64,000 bases of DNA from Sphingopyxis sp. DBS4 (GTDB lineage Bacteria; Pseudomonadota; Alphaproteobacteria; Sphingomonadales; Sphingomonadaceae). How positions within the stretch are numbered: position 1 is the stretch's first letter; every line of letters starts with the position of its first letter. Shown piece by piece: positions 8,545-18,296 of the stretch. A model generated the notes under the pieces. It ran no database searches and was not told where the DNA came from. It saw nothing but the letters and a program-made list of their open reading frames with translations. Both the position numbers and the translations under genes were made by a program. The stretch lies in contig NZ_CP102388.1 of assembly GCF_024628865.1 (NCBI RefSeq), positions 1 through 64,000 of the forward strand. Reading direction: 5' to 3'.

Positions 8545-9264
8545 TCAGAGTGTGCGCGACCAAGAGAAATCTTGGACGAACACGCCCAAGGGGTTTTGCT
8601 TAATTTGTTCCTCCGTGGTGGCCGAGCTGGGCGGCGCAACGCGGATCGTGACGAGCGCGCGCATTTTCGCCGGAGGCTGGATAGGCTGGCCTTGCCGATC
8701 GCGCTCCGTCTCGGTCCAATCGACCTGCCAAGAGGTCTTGGTTTGCTGAATTACCGAGGCGATTTCGACCGACACGGTTTCCCGCGCCGCGCGGGCGAAA
8801 GGCGTATTGTCGGGATTGCCGTTGAGATAGTCGGTCATCTTTGCCAACGCCGGATCGTTCGGCGCGAGCATCCCATAGACCCGGAAAATGGCTTGCTTTT
8901 GGAGTTCAACGTCAGCCGTCACCATGCGGGCCGACTGGATGAAGGAGCCGACTTGCGCTTGCACCACGCGCGCATCGACCGGCGAAGCCACATCGGCCCG
9001 CTGGGTCGCTATCGCGTCCCCCAGCGAGTCCACGCGGACCACGTAAGGGATGAATTTCGACTGACTGCCAATCGCTATGATGCCGCCGACAGCGGCGAGG
9101 ACGATCAGCATCGAAAGGATTGCCATAGTCTGCCACAAGCGCCGCGAGGCAGCGATGCCGCCCACATGCTCATTCCATTGCCGCCGCGCGTTCAGGTAGG
9201 GGTTGGGATCAACCGGGGCGCTTTCCGCAGCTCGCCGCCCCCGCAGCTTGTCAAACAGACTCAT
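8545..9264 (-). CDS. trbF: TrbF (VirB8-like) assembly factor
   Basis: This 239-residue protein starts at ATG 9264. The upstream in-frame extension only shadows the end of trbE. It has a cytoplasmic N-terminus with NPYLNARRQWNEH (typical of TrbF), one membrane helix (MAILSMLIVLAAVGGIIAIG) and a VirB8-like periplasmic domain. It overlaps the trbE stop by 14 bp and acts as a bitopic scaffold of the inner-membrane T4SS complex. Confidence 0.93.
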   Translation of the reverse strand: MSLFDKLRGRRAAESAPVDPNPYLNARRQWNEHVGGIAASRRLWQTMAILSMLIVLAAVGGIIAIGSQSKFIPYVVRVDSLGDAIATQRADVASPVDARVVQAQVGSFIQSARMVTADVELQKQAIFRVYGMLAPNDPALAKMTDYLNGNPDNTPFARAARETVSVEIASVIQQTKTSWQVDWTETERDRQGQPIQPPAKMRALVTIRVAPPSSATTEEQIKQNPLGVFVQDFSWSRTL

Positions 9265-11830
9265 GCAGCTTCTCCGAGGTATAGGGGGCCGCCGCCGCGC
9301 GGCCGATATTGATGGTGGATTCGACGCCACGGATGGCCAGCCACTCGTTGACCCATGCCGGGCCATAGGCCGCTTCAAGGGCCTTAATGGTGGCGATGGA
9401 TTCCTTGTCGGTCGCGCCGACGAAGGACAGGGCCACGGGGCCTAGCGCCAGCTCAAAGAGCCGCCGCCCCTGTTCCGAGAGATAGTAATATTGGCGCTTG
9501 GGGATGGCCGTCGCCAAGATTTCAATCTGGCGTGTATTGAGGCCCATGCGTCTGTAGAGTTGGGCGGTATCGTCATCGCGCGCATAGACGTTCGGCAGGA
9601 AAATCTTGGTCGCGGTGGACTCCACGATAACGTCAAGGATGCCCGAATTTGCGGCGTCAGACAGGCTTTGCGTTGCCATGAGAACAAGGCAGTTGGACTT
9701 GCGCAGCACCCGGAGCCATTCGCGGATTTTGGCCCGGAAGGCGGGATGCCCCAGCATAATCCATGCTTCATCAAGGATGATCGCGGCAGGCTGGCCCTTC
9801 AAAGATCGCTCGATACGCCGGAAAAGATAGAGGAGGACCGGCAGCGCGTATTTTTCACCGAGGTTCATCAGCTCCTCGACTTCAAACACGGTAAATTCCG
9901 ACAGGCTCAGGCCGTCATGTTCCGCATCGAGAAGATGGCCCATAGAGCCGTCCACCGTGTAGGTGCGGATCGCCTCGCGCACCGTTTCATCCTGAATCGT
10001 GACCACAAATTCAGAGAGGGTTTTGCCCCCGCTGGCGTGCATGTTGACGATGGCGTTGCCGATTTCGTTGCGTTGCGCGGGCGTGGTCGCCACGCCGTTG
10101 AGGGCTAGGATTGTGTCGATCCAATCCATTGCCCATGCGCGATCGGACTTGGTTTCGAGGAATTGGAGCGGGCAGAAGGCGAGCTTTTCGTCATCCCCGG
10201 CGACAGTGAAATGCGCCCCGCCCACCGCCTTCGCCAGCGGGTAGAGCGACAGGCCCTTGTCGAACGCGAAAATGGACATGCCGGGATAGCGGCGGAGCTG
10301 GGCGGCGAGCAGGCCGAGCAGCGTTGACTTGCCTGCGCCCGTGGGGCCGAAGATGAAGCTATGCCCCACGTCGCGGACGTGGAGATTGAGCCGGAACGGC
10401 GTGGAGCCGTTGGTGACGCCAGACATGAGCGGGGGCGAGCTGGGCGGATACATCGGGCACGGCGCATGATCGAGGCCGGTCCATATCGAGCTGGTCGGCA
10501 TCAGGTCGGCTAGGTTCATGGTGTTGATGATCGGGCGGCGGACGTTTTCGACGCCATGCCCCGGCAGCGTGCCCAAGAACGCCTCTAGGTTGTTCACCGT
10601 CTCGATACGGGCCGCGAAACCGAGTGCGTTGATAGCCTTTTCAAGCTGGCGCGCGGCCTGTTCTACCTTATCGCGGCTTTCGTCCGTTAGGACGACGACG
10701 CCGGTATAGTATCCTTGTGCAATAAGGCCGGAGTTGACTTCCTCCAGCGCATTATCGGCATCGGCCACCATCGAAAGGGCGTCCTGATCTATCTTGCCGC
10801 TGTTGGTCTGGAAAACCTGATCGAAGAAGCCGCGAACCTTTTGCCGCCACTTTTTGCGGAAATCCTCAAGGTGTTTCACAGCTTCATGGAGGTCCATAAA
10901 TATGAACCGCGTGGACCAGCGATATTCAATCGGCAGCTCGCCCAGCGCCGAGAGGATGCCCGGCGTCGATTCCATCGGGAAACCTTCGATCGCTACCGTC
11001 TGGACGAACTTGTTGCCGATGCGCGGGATTACGCCCGTCCACATTTCGACACCGCCGATGATGGAATCGAGATACATCGGGTTCGAGGGCAGCACGACCG
11101 GCTGATTTTTGCCGGTGACGCAGAATTGCAGCCACCGCAAAAAGTCGTCGTGCGTCACGGTCGAGCCGTCCTCATTTTCGACCTTGTGAGCGCGAAGGCG
11201 GGTCAGCTTCACGGCCGAGGACAGACGGCTTTCAAATGTGGTGATTTCGCGCTTGAAGCGTTCAACCAGGTCGGCCGTGCGTTGCTTGTTGTTCGGCCGC
11301 TCCCGATCGTCGTCAAACATCAGCTCGACAAACTTTTGCTCCGCTATGACCGGAGGGAAATAGGTCGCGGTAATGACGAAATAGCCCTCATACATGGTGC
11401 CGAGGGACTGGAATAATTCGCGCCTTTCCTGATCTATGGCGTCCGTCACCGGGTCAGGAAAATGTGACAGACCCGCAGCCGAGTAGGCGGCAGCAGGGCG
11501 GCGCGGCGCGTCAACGTGGATCATCCAGCCATTGCCCAGCCCGGCGAGAGCTTGGTTGATCCGAAAGCTGACCATATCGCGCTGGCGGTCGGTGGAGCTG
11601 GCGTTATCGTCGCCCTCATAAATCCACGCGGCCATGAACGAGCCGTTCTTGCCGACGATTACGCCATCATCGACCATCGCCCCATAGTTGAGCAGATCGG
11701 CAAGCCCTTCATCCTTGGAGCGATACCGGGCCAGCTTGCGTTCGGCCGCGTTGGCGAAGGACGCAAAGGCGAGGACCGCGAGCAGGGCCGCCCCGAAGAT
11801 CGCTATGACGACAGCGATTGTCTGGATCAT
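9251..11830 (-). CDS. trbE: TrbE (VirB4-like) conjugation ATPase
   Basis: This 859-residue ATPase energises T4SS assembly and pilus biogenesis. Walker A is GPTGAGKST and Walker B is PAAIILDEAWIM. The N-terminus has a hydrophobic segment, as in the TrbE branch of VirB4. ATG 11830 is preferred because it overlaps the trbD stop as ATGA and has GGAAG upstream. The frame stays open a further 64 codons upstream, but only as a shadow of trbD. Confidence 0.95.
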   Translation of the reverse strand: MIQTIAVVIAIFGAALLAVLAFASFANAAERKLARYRSKDEGLADLLNYGAMVDDGVIVGKNGSFMAAWIYEGDDNASSTDRQRDMVSFRINQALAGLGNGWMIHVDAPRRPAAAYSAAGLSHFPDPVTDAIDQERRELFQSLGTMYEGYFVITATYFPPVIAEQKFVELMFDDDRERPNNKQRTADLVERFKREITTFESRLSSAVKLTRLRAHKVENEDGSTVTHDDFLRWLQFCVTGKNQPVVLPSNPMYLDSIIGGVEMWTGVIPRIGNKFVQTVAIEGFPMESTPGILSALGELPIEYRWSTRFIFMDLHEAVKHLEDFRKKWRQKVRGFFDQVFQTNSGKIDQDALSMVADADNALEEVNSGLIAQGYYTGVVVLTDESRDKVEQAARQLEKAINALGFAARIETVNNLEAFLGTLPGHGVENVRRPIINTMNLADLMPTSSIWTGLDHAPCPMYPPSSPPLMSGVTNGSTPFRLNLHVRDVGHSFIFGPTGAGKSTLLGLLAAQLRRYPGMSIFAFDKGLSLYPLAKAVGGAHFTVAGDDEKLAFCPLQFLETKSDRAWAMDWIDTILALNGVATTPAQRNEIGNAIVNMHASGGKTLSEFVVTIQDETVREAIRTYTVDGSMGHLLDAEHDGLSLSEFTVFEVEELMNLGEKYALPVLLYLFRRIERSLKGQPAAIILDEAWIMLGHPAFRAKIREWLRVLRKSNCLVLMATQSLSDAANSGILDVIVESTATKIFLPNVYARDDDTAQLYRRMGLNTRQIEILATAIPKRQYYYLSEQGRRLFELALGPVALSFVGATDKESIATIKALEAAYGPAWVNEWLAIRGVESTINIGRAAAAPYTSEKLHESV

Positions 11831-12159
11831 TTTTTCTTCCCCGGTTGCCGGTAGCGGCGGAATTGCAGGCGGCCGTTCTTGCGGAAGGGCGTGGAGTGAG
11901 CCGGGTAGTAGGGGCGATAGGTGCGGTGCCGCATGTAAACGAACCGCATCAGCGGGTCCGATTTCGCCATGAGACGACAGGCCCACACGCCTGCAAACCA
12001 GATCAGCAGGCCAGCGGCCCACGCCTTCAAGGAATTGATGGCCGGAACGATCAGCGCCATCGACGCTAGGCCCGTGAGCATGACCAGCTCGCGGTCCCCA
12101 CCCAAAAACAGATTGTTGCGGACGCCAGAGCGGCGAATAGGCACTGATCGCAGAGCCAT
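11827..12159 (-). CDS. trbD: TrbD (VirB3-like) protein
   Basis: This 110-residue protein has two hydrophobic helices (LVMLTGLASMALIVPAI and AWAAGLLIWFAGVWACRLM) and a basic C-terminus (RYRQPGKKK). That matches the VirB3/TrbD family in size and topology. It partners the TrbE ATPase at the inner membrane and overlaps trbE by 4 bp. Confidence 0.9.
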   Translation of the reverse strand: MALRSVPIRRSGVRNNLFLGGDRELVMLTGLASMALIVPAINSLKAWAAGLLIWFAGVWACRLMAKSDPLMRFVYMRHRTYRPYYPAHSTPFRKNGRLQFRRYRQPGKKK

Positions 12160-12177
12160 GTTGACCGGCCCTCCCCT

Positions 12178-12558
12178 TTAGCCTGCCAGCGCGGGCGAAG
12201 CGGTGCCGGTAATCACCGCACCGCCGCCCGTGATGGAGGACAGGACCGAGTTAGCGCCGACGAGCATCGAGGCGACGAGGACGATCAGCAACAGCGTTCG
12301 CACAAAGCCGTTGAGATCGCCGCCGAAGATCAGGACACCACCGGCAACGACGATGCCGACGAGGGCGAAGGTATAACCGACGGTGCCGGTCATCGACTGG
12401 CGCACCTTGGTCAGATAGGATTCGTAAGGCAGGCCGCCCGTGGTATCCGAGGCCCAAGCCGCGTGAGGCCAGAGCAGGAGCATGACGAGCGCCAGCCCCA
12501 GCATACCCCATATGAGCGCCTTACGGCGGGCGGCGGCGTCATTCCAAAACAACGTCAT
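12178..12558 (-). CDS. trbC: TrbC (VirB2-like) prepilin
   Basis: This 126-residue protein has a long leader ending near AWAS (residue 37), followed by two hydrophobic segments ([20 protein letters not shown] and [20 protein letters not shown]). This is the standard TrbC/VirB2 prepilin layout. In RP4 the pilin is trimmed and cyclised by TraF, and a traF gene with conserved catalytic residues is present at 55 kb. Confidence 0.92.
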   Translation of the reverse strand: MTLFWNDAAARRKALIWGMLGLALVMLLLWPHAAWASDTTGGLPYESYLTKVRQSMTGTVGYTFALVGIVVAGGVLIFGGDLNGFVRTLLLIVLVASMLVGANSVLSSITGGGAVITGTASPALAG

Positions 12559-12571
12559 ATGTCATGCTCCT

Positions 12572-13537
12572 TCACAGTTTGCGCAAAATGTATTTCCCAT
12601 CCACGAAGCCCCCGACTTCCAGCAGGCTTTCAATGCGGCGACCCTCTGGCGTGCGCGCGATGTGGACGATCAAATGCACCGCATCACCAATCAGCGGCTC
12701 AATCGGCCGTGGTGAATCGGGGTGCATACTGATGAGCATTTGGAGCCTGCTAAGGCCCGCTTCGGCGTTGTTGGCGTGCAGCGTGGCCGCTCCGCCCTCG
12801 TGGCCGGTGTTCCACGCCATGAGCAGGTCGAGGGCTTCCGGGCCGCGCACCTCGCCCACTAGGATACGATCGGGCCGCATCCGCAGCGTGGTTTTGAGCA
12901 GCGCCGTCATGGTGATTTGCGGGGACGTGTGGAACTGGACGTAGTTTTCAGCGGCGCATTGAATCTCGCCGGTATCTTCAATGATTACGAGCCGTTCGGT
13001 CGGGTCCGCGTCCACCATCCCGTTGATAATGGCATTCACTAGCGTTGTTTTGCCGCTGCCGGTGCCGCCAATCACCAGAATGTTGCGGTGCGCGCGGATA
13101 GCCTCATGGATGAGGCTGCATTGCTCCGCCGTCATAATCCCGCCCTCCACATATTGTTCGAGGGTAAAGATCGCCACGGCGCGTTTTCGGATGGCGAAGG
13201 TCGGCGCGGGCACGACCGGGGGCATCTGTCCGGCGAAGCGCGAGCCATCTATAGGAAACTCGCCTTCCAGAACCGGGGAGGCCCGCGTCACTTCCTTGTT
13301 ATGATAGCCAGCGACCGCCTTGATGATCGCCTCGGCCCGGCTTGGGGCGACCTTACCGATGCAGATCATGCGTTCGCCAAGGCGTTCCAGCCATAGCTTG
13401 CCATCGGCGTTCAGGATCAGCTCAACGGTCTTGGGGTCGGCAAGCGCATCCAACATAAGCGGTTGCATGGAGCGGCGAAGCATCTCCTTCGCACGCTCTT
13501 TTACCGTATCTTGAGCGGGTTCCCCCTTGGCCTCCAT
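12572..13537 (-). CDS. trbB: TrbB (VirB11-like) traffic ATPase
   Basis: This 321-residue hexameric ATPase has Walker [11 protein letters not shown], an Asp box ([10 protein letters not shown]), Walker [13 protein letters not shown] and a His box ([15 protein letters not shown]). The length matches RK2 TrbB. ATG 13537 is chosen over an in-frame TTG at 13561 because of a GGGACGG motif upstream and the family length. It is the first structural gene of the trb operon, 106 bp below the XRE regulator. Confidence 0.95.
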   Translation of the reverse strand: MEAKGEPAQDTVKERAKEMLRRSMQPLMLDALADPKTVELILNADGKLWLERLGERMICIGKVAPSRAEAIIKAVAGYHNKEVTRASPVLEGEFPIDGSRFAGQMPPVVPAPTFAIRKRAVAIFTLEQYVEGGIMTAEQCSLIHEAIRAHRNILVIGGTGSGKTTLVNAIINGMVDADPTERLVIIEDTGEIQCAAENYVQFHTSPQITMTALLKTTLRMRPDRILVGEVRGPEALDLLMAWNTGHEGGAATLHANNAEAGLSRLQMLISMHPDSPRPIEPLIGDAVHLIVHIARTPEGRRIESLLEVGGFVDGKYILRKL

Positions 13538-13643
13538 GAAGCACCGTCCCTGCCAAAACAAAATGGACGCAAGGGATATACCGGAATTTTCATGGAGGCA
13601 ACCAGAACGATTGCAAAGAATTAGGTTCAGATTGGGGGGATTG

Positions 13644-14045
13644 TCAGGACCGACGCAACTTAGCGTGGGCAGCCTTGTGCCATTGTGCTATCTGAAACGC
13701 TTGATGATCCGTGACGATAGCGGAAACGCGCTTATAACCGGGAGGAAGCCCCAGCTTTTTATCTTCTTTTGATAAGGTATCAGCTAGGCTGGCGTCCCAG
13801 CCATCGGTGCCGATAGGCGGCGGTTCCAGTAGCGCGACGAGCGGGACTTCCAGAGCATTTGCGATGGCGGCGATTGTTTCGAGCGACGGGTTTCCCTTAC
13901 CGGCTGTAACGTCAGATACGAAGGACACAGACAGCCCCGCGTTCTCCGCGAGGTCTTTTTTCTTGAGCCGTCTTAAGGCCAAGAAGCGGTTAATGTTAAT
14001 CGCGAGAACCTTCCGATACACAGGTTCGGTTTCTTTCTTCCGCAA
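13644..14045 (-). CDS. XRE-family regulator in the position of trbA
   Basis: This 133-residue protein has an HTH_3 domain at residues 15-70 (KKKDLAENAGLSVSFVSDVTAGKGNPSLETIAAIANAL). In RK2 the trb regulator TrbA lies just upstream of trbB in the same direction, controlled by KorB. Here an XRE protein sits at that spot with a KorB site 11 bp upstream of its start. It is probably the functional trbA equivalent, though the family differs from RK2 TrbA as far as I can tell. The start is uncertain: TTG 14045 gives the full domain and there is no upstream ATG. Confidence 0.8.
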   Translation of the reverse strand: MRKKETEPVYRKVLAININRFLALRRLKKKDLAENAGLSVSFVSDVTAGKGNPSLETIAAIANALEVPLVALLEPPPIGTDGWDASLADTLSKEDKKLGLPPGYKRVSAIVTDHQAFQIAQWHKAAHAKLRRS

Positions 14046-14055
14046 GGGGGTTGGT

Positions 14056-14068
14056 TTTAGCCGCTAAA
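14056..14068. promoter_or_regulatory. KorB operator at the trb operon promoter
   Basis: TTTAGC-C-GCTAAA is a perfect KorB operator immediately upstream of the XRE gene that leads the trb operon. It matches the KorB control of trbAp in RK2. Confidence 0.88.
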
Positions 14069-14305
14069 ATTCCGGGTAGCTGCGGAGGATATGCCGGAGC
14101 GCGCGAGAAAGGAAGCGGTATGACGCCGAATATGATTGTTTATAGCATCATTTTTGGACGAGCCGGGCCGAGCGCGCGAGCGCGCATAACGGGTGGCAGC
14201 GAACGGATTGAAAGAAGAAAGTGACGCGCGAGAGACAAGATCAGGCTTCCGCGTAATTCTCTTTGGCGTCCATTCCGTAAATGGGGAGCATGAGAAAGTT
14301 GGGGG
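14069..14305. other. Intergenic region where RK2 carries divergent ssb-trfA
   Basis: No gene is supported here. In RK2 this side of trbA holds the divergent ssb-trfA replication operon. Here the sequence passes through GC-rich repeats (GCGCGCGAGCGCGC) into an ISKra4-type element. It is the junction between backbone and accessory DNA. Confidence 0.5.
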
Positions 14306-15730
14306 TCATGCCGCCTTCCGTTCGTCCCTCCACCTCTGAAAGTCATTGGCCAACGTGCCATCAAGGGTACGGACGCGGAGTTGCACAAGCAGATGCACCC
14401 CTCTGGGCGTCCACTGCATCTGTTGCTTCTTTGCGAAGCGCTTTGCGACGACCTGGTTGACGGTCGATTCCACGAAGGCGGTCGAGACTGCTTCGCCATA
14501 TCGTCGTCGCTCGCCATAGTTCGGGATCATGCTGGCATTGGCGCTGATATAGCTTTCGAACTCCCGCAAATGCTTGAGGAGATTGCGAGCTTGCGGCGAG
14601 ACCTGTGGGTGGCTCATCGGCTCGTCGGTGACATCCGGATCTGTCGCACCAAGCATTCTGGTCTCGACGTCGCCGATTAGGTCGAGAGCACGGCGCCAGT
14701 TGCCGTGCCAGAGGAAGTGCCGAACTCGCTCGAGAGTGGCGACGGCCACGTCTTTATCCGTCTCGGATGGGGGCGGCAATCCGCGCGCGATCTGCTGCAT
14801 GACCGTCACCCGCATGGCGATGTGGAAATAGTCGAGGACATGCTCGGCGTTCGGCCGCATGTCCCATTGAAGATTGCGGACGTTCCTGCCACCATCGGAC
14901 ATGAAGGTGATCTCACGGTCCATCCCGACGCCTTGCTCCAGCAGCAATTCATGAAGGCGACGACGCGGCCTGTCGTCATGTCCGACCACGAAGCCGAACC
15001 GGCGCGTTGGCTCGCTAATTTCGCCATCCTCGCCCGGATCGACGACGGACTTACCCACGATCACCTCGAAATTGTTCGGCCGATCGTACCATGATCGTAC
15101 ATAGCCTCCATCGATCCCGACAGTGACAGGCGGTCCTGGCAGCGGACCATCGGTCCAGTCCGCCTCGCAGCCTTCGATGAAACAGCGTCGCTCGGTGCCA
15201 AGCTCGGCTTCCAAACGCTCCGCGACGCGTAGGGTGTCCTGCCGGATCGTCGTCGCGTTGATCGCGTCACCGATCGGAAGGACGTCGGCAAGGCGTTCCG
15301 CGGTGATGCCGTAGGACGCGAGCGAAGCCCAGCGCGCCTCTAGCTCGAGAAGGTCCGGCGTGACGCGTTCGGGCAGCGCCGCCACGATCGGCGCCGCGAT
15401 ACCCGCTGTGGGTTTACATGTACATCGCCGGAACCTGGTACTTGGCACGGCGATCTTTCCGAACGGCGTGCGCACCATGATCGAACGATGATCCTTGATT
15501 TGCCTTGCTGATCCGCAGCACGGACAAGCGCGCTGGCGGCGACACCAGTCGAGCGCCTGGGTCTGAACCACAGCGAGCTGCAGCGCGGCCAGCAGTCGCT
15601 TGCTCTCCGCGATCCTGAGACCGAGATCATCGATCGTAAGCGTGTCGTCGTCGCGTTCGATGACGGCGATGGATATGCCGCTGGTTGGCCTGTCGTCCGT
15701 TGCTGCGGTGAGGGTGATGGTGAAGCGCAT
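14306..15730 (-). CDS. ISKra4-family transposase
   Basis: This 474-residue protein has an N-terminal zinc-finger-like segment ([18 protein letters not shown], then RRCTCKP). The DDE core includes [21 protein letters not shown] and [13 protein letters not shown], and the C-terminus contains [22 protein letters not shown]. These are hallmarks of the ISKra4 family. ATG 15730 has a GGAGGAAT Shine-Dalgarno, and the longer frame to 15913 overlaps the resolvase promoter. The terminal inverted repeats of the element were not resolved. Confidence 0.85.
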   Translation of the reverse strand: MRFTITLTAATDDRPTSGISIAVIERDDDTLTIDDLGLRIAESKRLLAALQLAVVQTQALDWCRRQRACPCCGSARQIKDHRSIMVRTPFGKIAVPSTRFRRCTCKPTAGIAAPIVAALPERVTPDLLELEARWASLASYGITAERLADVLPIGDAINATTIRQDTLRVAERLEAELGTERRCFIEGCEADWTDGPLPGPPVTVGIDGGYVRSWYDRPNNFEVIVGKSVVDPGEDGEISEPTRRFGFVVGHDDRPRRRLHELLLEQGVGMDREITFMSDGGRNVRNLQWDMRPNAEHVLDYFHIAMRVTVMQQIARGLPPPSETDKDVAVATLERVRHFLWHGNWRRALDLIGDVETRMLGATDPDVTDEPMSHPQVSPQARNLLKHLREFESYISANASMIPNYGERRRYGEAVSTAFVESTVNQVVAKRFAKKQQMQWTPRGVHLLVQLRVRTLDGTLANDFQRWRDERKAA

Positions 15731-15823
15731 GAGCTCATTCCTCCATGAAGAAGGGAACTCATTGGCCGGCACATCGGTGCCGCCGTCCGAAACCGACCGG
15801 TTACGGTCACCTACAGCTAACCC

Positions 15824-15887
15824 TGTCCATAAAATAGCCTTACCATCTTGCGGACACACCAATTTTACTGGACACCCCTTCCGGACA
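15824..15887. promoter_or_regulatory. Inverted-repeat cluster before resolvase (res-like or transposon end)
   Basis: TGTCCATAAAAT (15824-15835) is mirrored by ATTTTACTGGACA (15862-15874). Further GGACA motifs lie at 15852-15856 and 15883-15887. Clustered inverted motifs directly upstream of a serine resolvase suggest resolvase binding sites or a transposon end. A related TGTCCGGAAAAT occurs at 18247-18258, after the second resolvase fragment. Confidence 0.45.
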
Positions 15888-15902
15888 ATCGAGGCCGGAT
15901 CC

Positions 15903-16499
15903 ATGTCACGCACCTTTGCCTATCTGCGCGTTTCGACCGTCGACCAGACGACCGACAACCAGTTGCACGAGATTGAGGCCGCTGGCTTTGCAGCGCAGCC
16001 GCGGCGGATCGTCGCCGAAACCATCTCCGGGTCGGTTGCGGCGAAAGAACGCAAGGGTTTTGCCCGGTTGCTTGACCGGCTAGAGGATGGCGACGTCCTC
16101 GTCGTCACCAAGCTCGACCGGCTCGGCCGCAACGCGATGGATGTGGCGAGCACCGTCGCCGATCTCGATCGCATGGGCGTTCGCGTCCACTGCCTGGCGC
16201 TGGGCGGCGTCGATCTCACCTCGTCGACAGGCAAGCTCACGATGGGCGTTATCAACGCGGTCGCCGAATTCGAGCGCGACCTGCTGATCGAACGCACCCA
16301 GGCCGGGCTACGCCGCGCGCGGGCGGAGGGCAAGGCCATCGGACGGCCTGCGAGCCTTACAACAGACGAGCGCGCCGAGGTCGAGCGCCGCCTTGAAAGC
16401 GGCGAAACCGTGTCCGCGCTCAGCAAGGCGTTCTCGACAAGCCGGCAGACGATCATGCGGGTACGCGATGACAGACGCGCTCAAGCCGAGCTTGCCTGA
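15903..16499 (+). CDS. tnpR: Serine recombinase (Tn3-type resolvase)
   Basis: This 198-residue site-specific recombinase has the catalytic-domain start [11 protein letters not shown] (nucleophile Ser near residue 10). The conserved [11 protein letters not shown] and [23 protein letters not shown] are present, and an HTH_7 ends the protein ([19 protein letters not shown]). ATG 15903 is used because family conservation begins there. It appears intact and is probably the resolvase of a transposon whose transposase is not clearly in the window. Confidence 0.85.
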   Translation: MSRTFAYLRVSTVDQTTDNQLHEIEAAGFAAQPRRIVAETISGSVAAKERKGFARLLDRLEDGDVLVVTKLDRLGRNAMDVASTVADLDRMGVRVHCLALGGVDLTSSTGKLTMGVINAVAEFERDLLIERTQAGLRRARAEGKAIGRPASLTTDERAEVERRLESGETVSALSKAFSTSRQTIMRVRDDRRAQAELA

Positions 16500-16502
16500 G
16501 CA

Positions 16503-16993
16503 TCAGTCCACAGACATTGGCCGGTCCTTGCCGACAAACTCAGCCTTCAACGCGAGATTGATGGCGCGGCGATCGATGGAATCTGGATCGTAGCGCAGCA
16601 GCGGATCATCTGGACCGTCGAACCCGGCGCGGTCAGCTGGCGTCCACTCTTCGCCGTCATCTTCCTCGCCGTCGCTGGTATCGTTTTCATCCAGAAAGTC
16701 ATCCAGGCCATTTCCCTGATCGAAGCGCAATTCATCGAGACGTTCGAGCAATCGCTCATATCCACCCGGTCCGCCGATATCCTCAGGCGGACCGGCGCGA
16801 GCACCATCGGTGCAGACCGGCCAGGGCTTGTCTGCGCTCGGTTGTTCACGCGCTTCGACGCGGATCTCGTGCTCCCAGAAATCGCCGAAGTCGTATTCGT
16901 ACATCATGCGTTGCCGCACTCGCAGCGACAGGTCGGCAAGTGTCAGTTCCCTCAGAATTTTCCCGTCCTCGACAAGGTGGTGACGCTCACCCG
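16503..16993 (-). pseudogene. pRiA4b ORF-3-like protein, 5' end cut by IS6100
   Basis: The minus-strand frame encodes the C-terminal ~160 residues of a plasmid pRiA4b ORF-3-like protein (YEYDFGDFWEHEIRVE, DIGGPGGYERLLE). Its 5' end is lost at the IS6100 boundary (16993/16994), and the open frame beyond that is only the antisense strand of IS6100. This family is common beside transposon resolvases in plasmids, and its function is unknown. Confidence 0.75.
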
Positions 16994-17873
16994 GGCTCTG
17001 TTGCAAAAATCGTGAAGCTTGAGCATGCTTGGCGGAGATTGGACGGACGGAACGATGACGGATTTCAAGTGGCGCCATTTCCAGGGTGATGTGATCCTGT
17101 GGGCGGTGCGCTGGTATTGTCGCTATCCGATCAGCTATCGCGACCTTGAGGAAATGCTGGCGGAACGCGGCATTTCGGTCGACCATACGACGATCTATCG
17201 CTGGGTCCAGTGCTACGCCCCGGAGATGGAGAAGCGGCTGCGCTGGTTCTGGCGGCGTGGCTTTGATCCGAGCTGGCGCCTGGATGAAACCTACGTCAAG
17301 GTGCGGGGCAAGTGGACCTACCTGTACCGGGCAGTCGACAAGCGGGGCGACACGATCGATTTCTACCTGTCGCCGACCCGCAGCGCCAAGGCAGCGAAGC
17401 GGTTCCTGGGCAAGGCCCTGCGAGGCCTGAAGCACTGGGAAAAGCCTGCCACGCTCAATACCGACAAAGCGCCGAGCTATGGTGCAGCGATCACCGAATT
17501 GAAGCGCGAAGGAAAGCTGGACCGGGAGACGGCCCACCGGCAGGTGAAGTATCTCAATAACGTGATCGAGGCCGATCACGGAAAGCTCAAGATACTGATC
17601 AAGCCGGTGCGCGGTTTCAAATCGATCCCCACGGCCTATGCCACGATCAAGGGATTCGAAGTCATGCGAGCCCTGCGCAAAGGACAGGCTCGCCCCTGGT
17701 GCCTGCAGCCCGGCATCAGGGGCGAGGTGCGCCTTGTGGAGAGAGCTTTTGGCATTGGGCCCTCGGCGCTGACGGAGGCCATGGGCATGCTCAACCACCA
17801 TTTCGCAGCAGCCGCCTGATCGGCGCAGAGCGACAGCCTACCTCTGACTGCCGCCAATCTTTGCAACAGAGCC
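16994..17873 (+). mobile_element. IS6100 copy 1 (880 bp)
   Basis: This is a complete IS6-family element with GGCTCTGTTGCAAA at the left end and TTTGCAACAGAGCC at the right end, and its length is the 880 bp of IS6100. The flanking octamers (CTCACCCG left, ATCTGGAT right) do not match, so there is no target duplication. It separates the truncated pRiA4b ORF-3-like gene from the truncated resolvase. Confidence 0.97.
17055..17819 (+). CDS. tnpA: IS6100 transposase
   Basis: This is a 254-residue IS6-family DDE transposase with ISYRDLEEMLAERG near the N-terminus and DDE-core landmarks RLDETYVKV, NTDKAPSYG and NNVIEADHGKLK. ATG 17055 is used; in-frame upstream starts (TTG 17019, ATG 17025) would add up to 12 residues. 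The protein is identical in all four copies in the window. IS6-family elements move by replicative cointegrate formation. Confidence 0.95.
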   Translation: MTDFKWRHFQGDVILWAVRWYCRYPISYRDLEEMLAERGISVDHTTIYRWVQCYAPEMEKRLRWFWRRGFDPSWRLDETYVKVRGKWTYLYRAVDKRGDTIDFYLSPTRSAKAAKRFLGKALRGLKHWEKPATLNTDKAPSYGAAITELKREGKLDRETAHRQVKYLNNVIEADHGKLKILIKPVRGFKSIPTAYATIKGFEVMRALRKGQARPWCLQPGIRGEVRLVERAFGIGPSALTEAMGMLNHHFAAAA

Positions 17874-18229
17874 ATCTGGATGACCTGCGCAAGCTGGTCC
17901 AGGGCCTCACCAAGCGAGGTATCCGGATCGAGTTTGAGAAGGAAAGCCTGTCCTTCTCGGGGGAGGACTCCCCGATGGCCAATCTGATGCTCTCGGTCAT
18001 GGGTGCGTTTGCTGAGTTCGAGCGCGCCCTGATCCGCGAACGGCAACGCGAAGGCATTGCGATCGCTCGGCAGCGCGGCGCCTATCGGGGGCGGAAACGG
18101 TCGCTCTCGGATGAGATGATTGCCGATCTGCACCGCCGCGTTGCCGCCGGTGAACGCAAGGCGACCATCGCGCGCGACATGGGCATCAGCCGCGAAACCC
18201 TCTACCAGTACCTTCGCGCCGCTGCCTGA
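17874..18229 (+). pseudogene. tnpR: Tn3-type resolvase, N-terminus removed by IS6100
   Basis: Only the C-terminal ~118 residues remain, from LDDLRKLVQGLTKRGIRIEF through AEFERALIRERQREGIA to the HTH (ISRETLYQYLRAAA). The catalytic serine domain is missing, cut exactly at the IS6100 right end. It differs from the intact resolvase at 15903, so two different transposons contributed to this region. Confidence 0.85.
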
Positions 18230-18296
18230 CACCAATGTTCACATTATGTCCGGAAAATCGTTGTTCAGCGTACAAAGCTTGAGGTGACGCCATGTA

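Noticed and set aside
16503..17801. 432-residue minus-strand frame
   Set aside because: Only the part up to 16993 is a gene remnant; the rest is IS6100 antisense.
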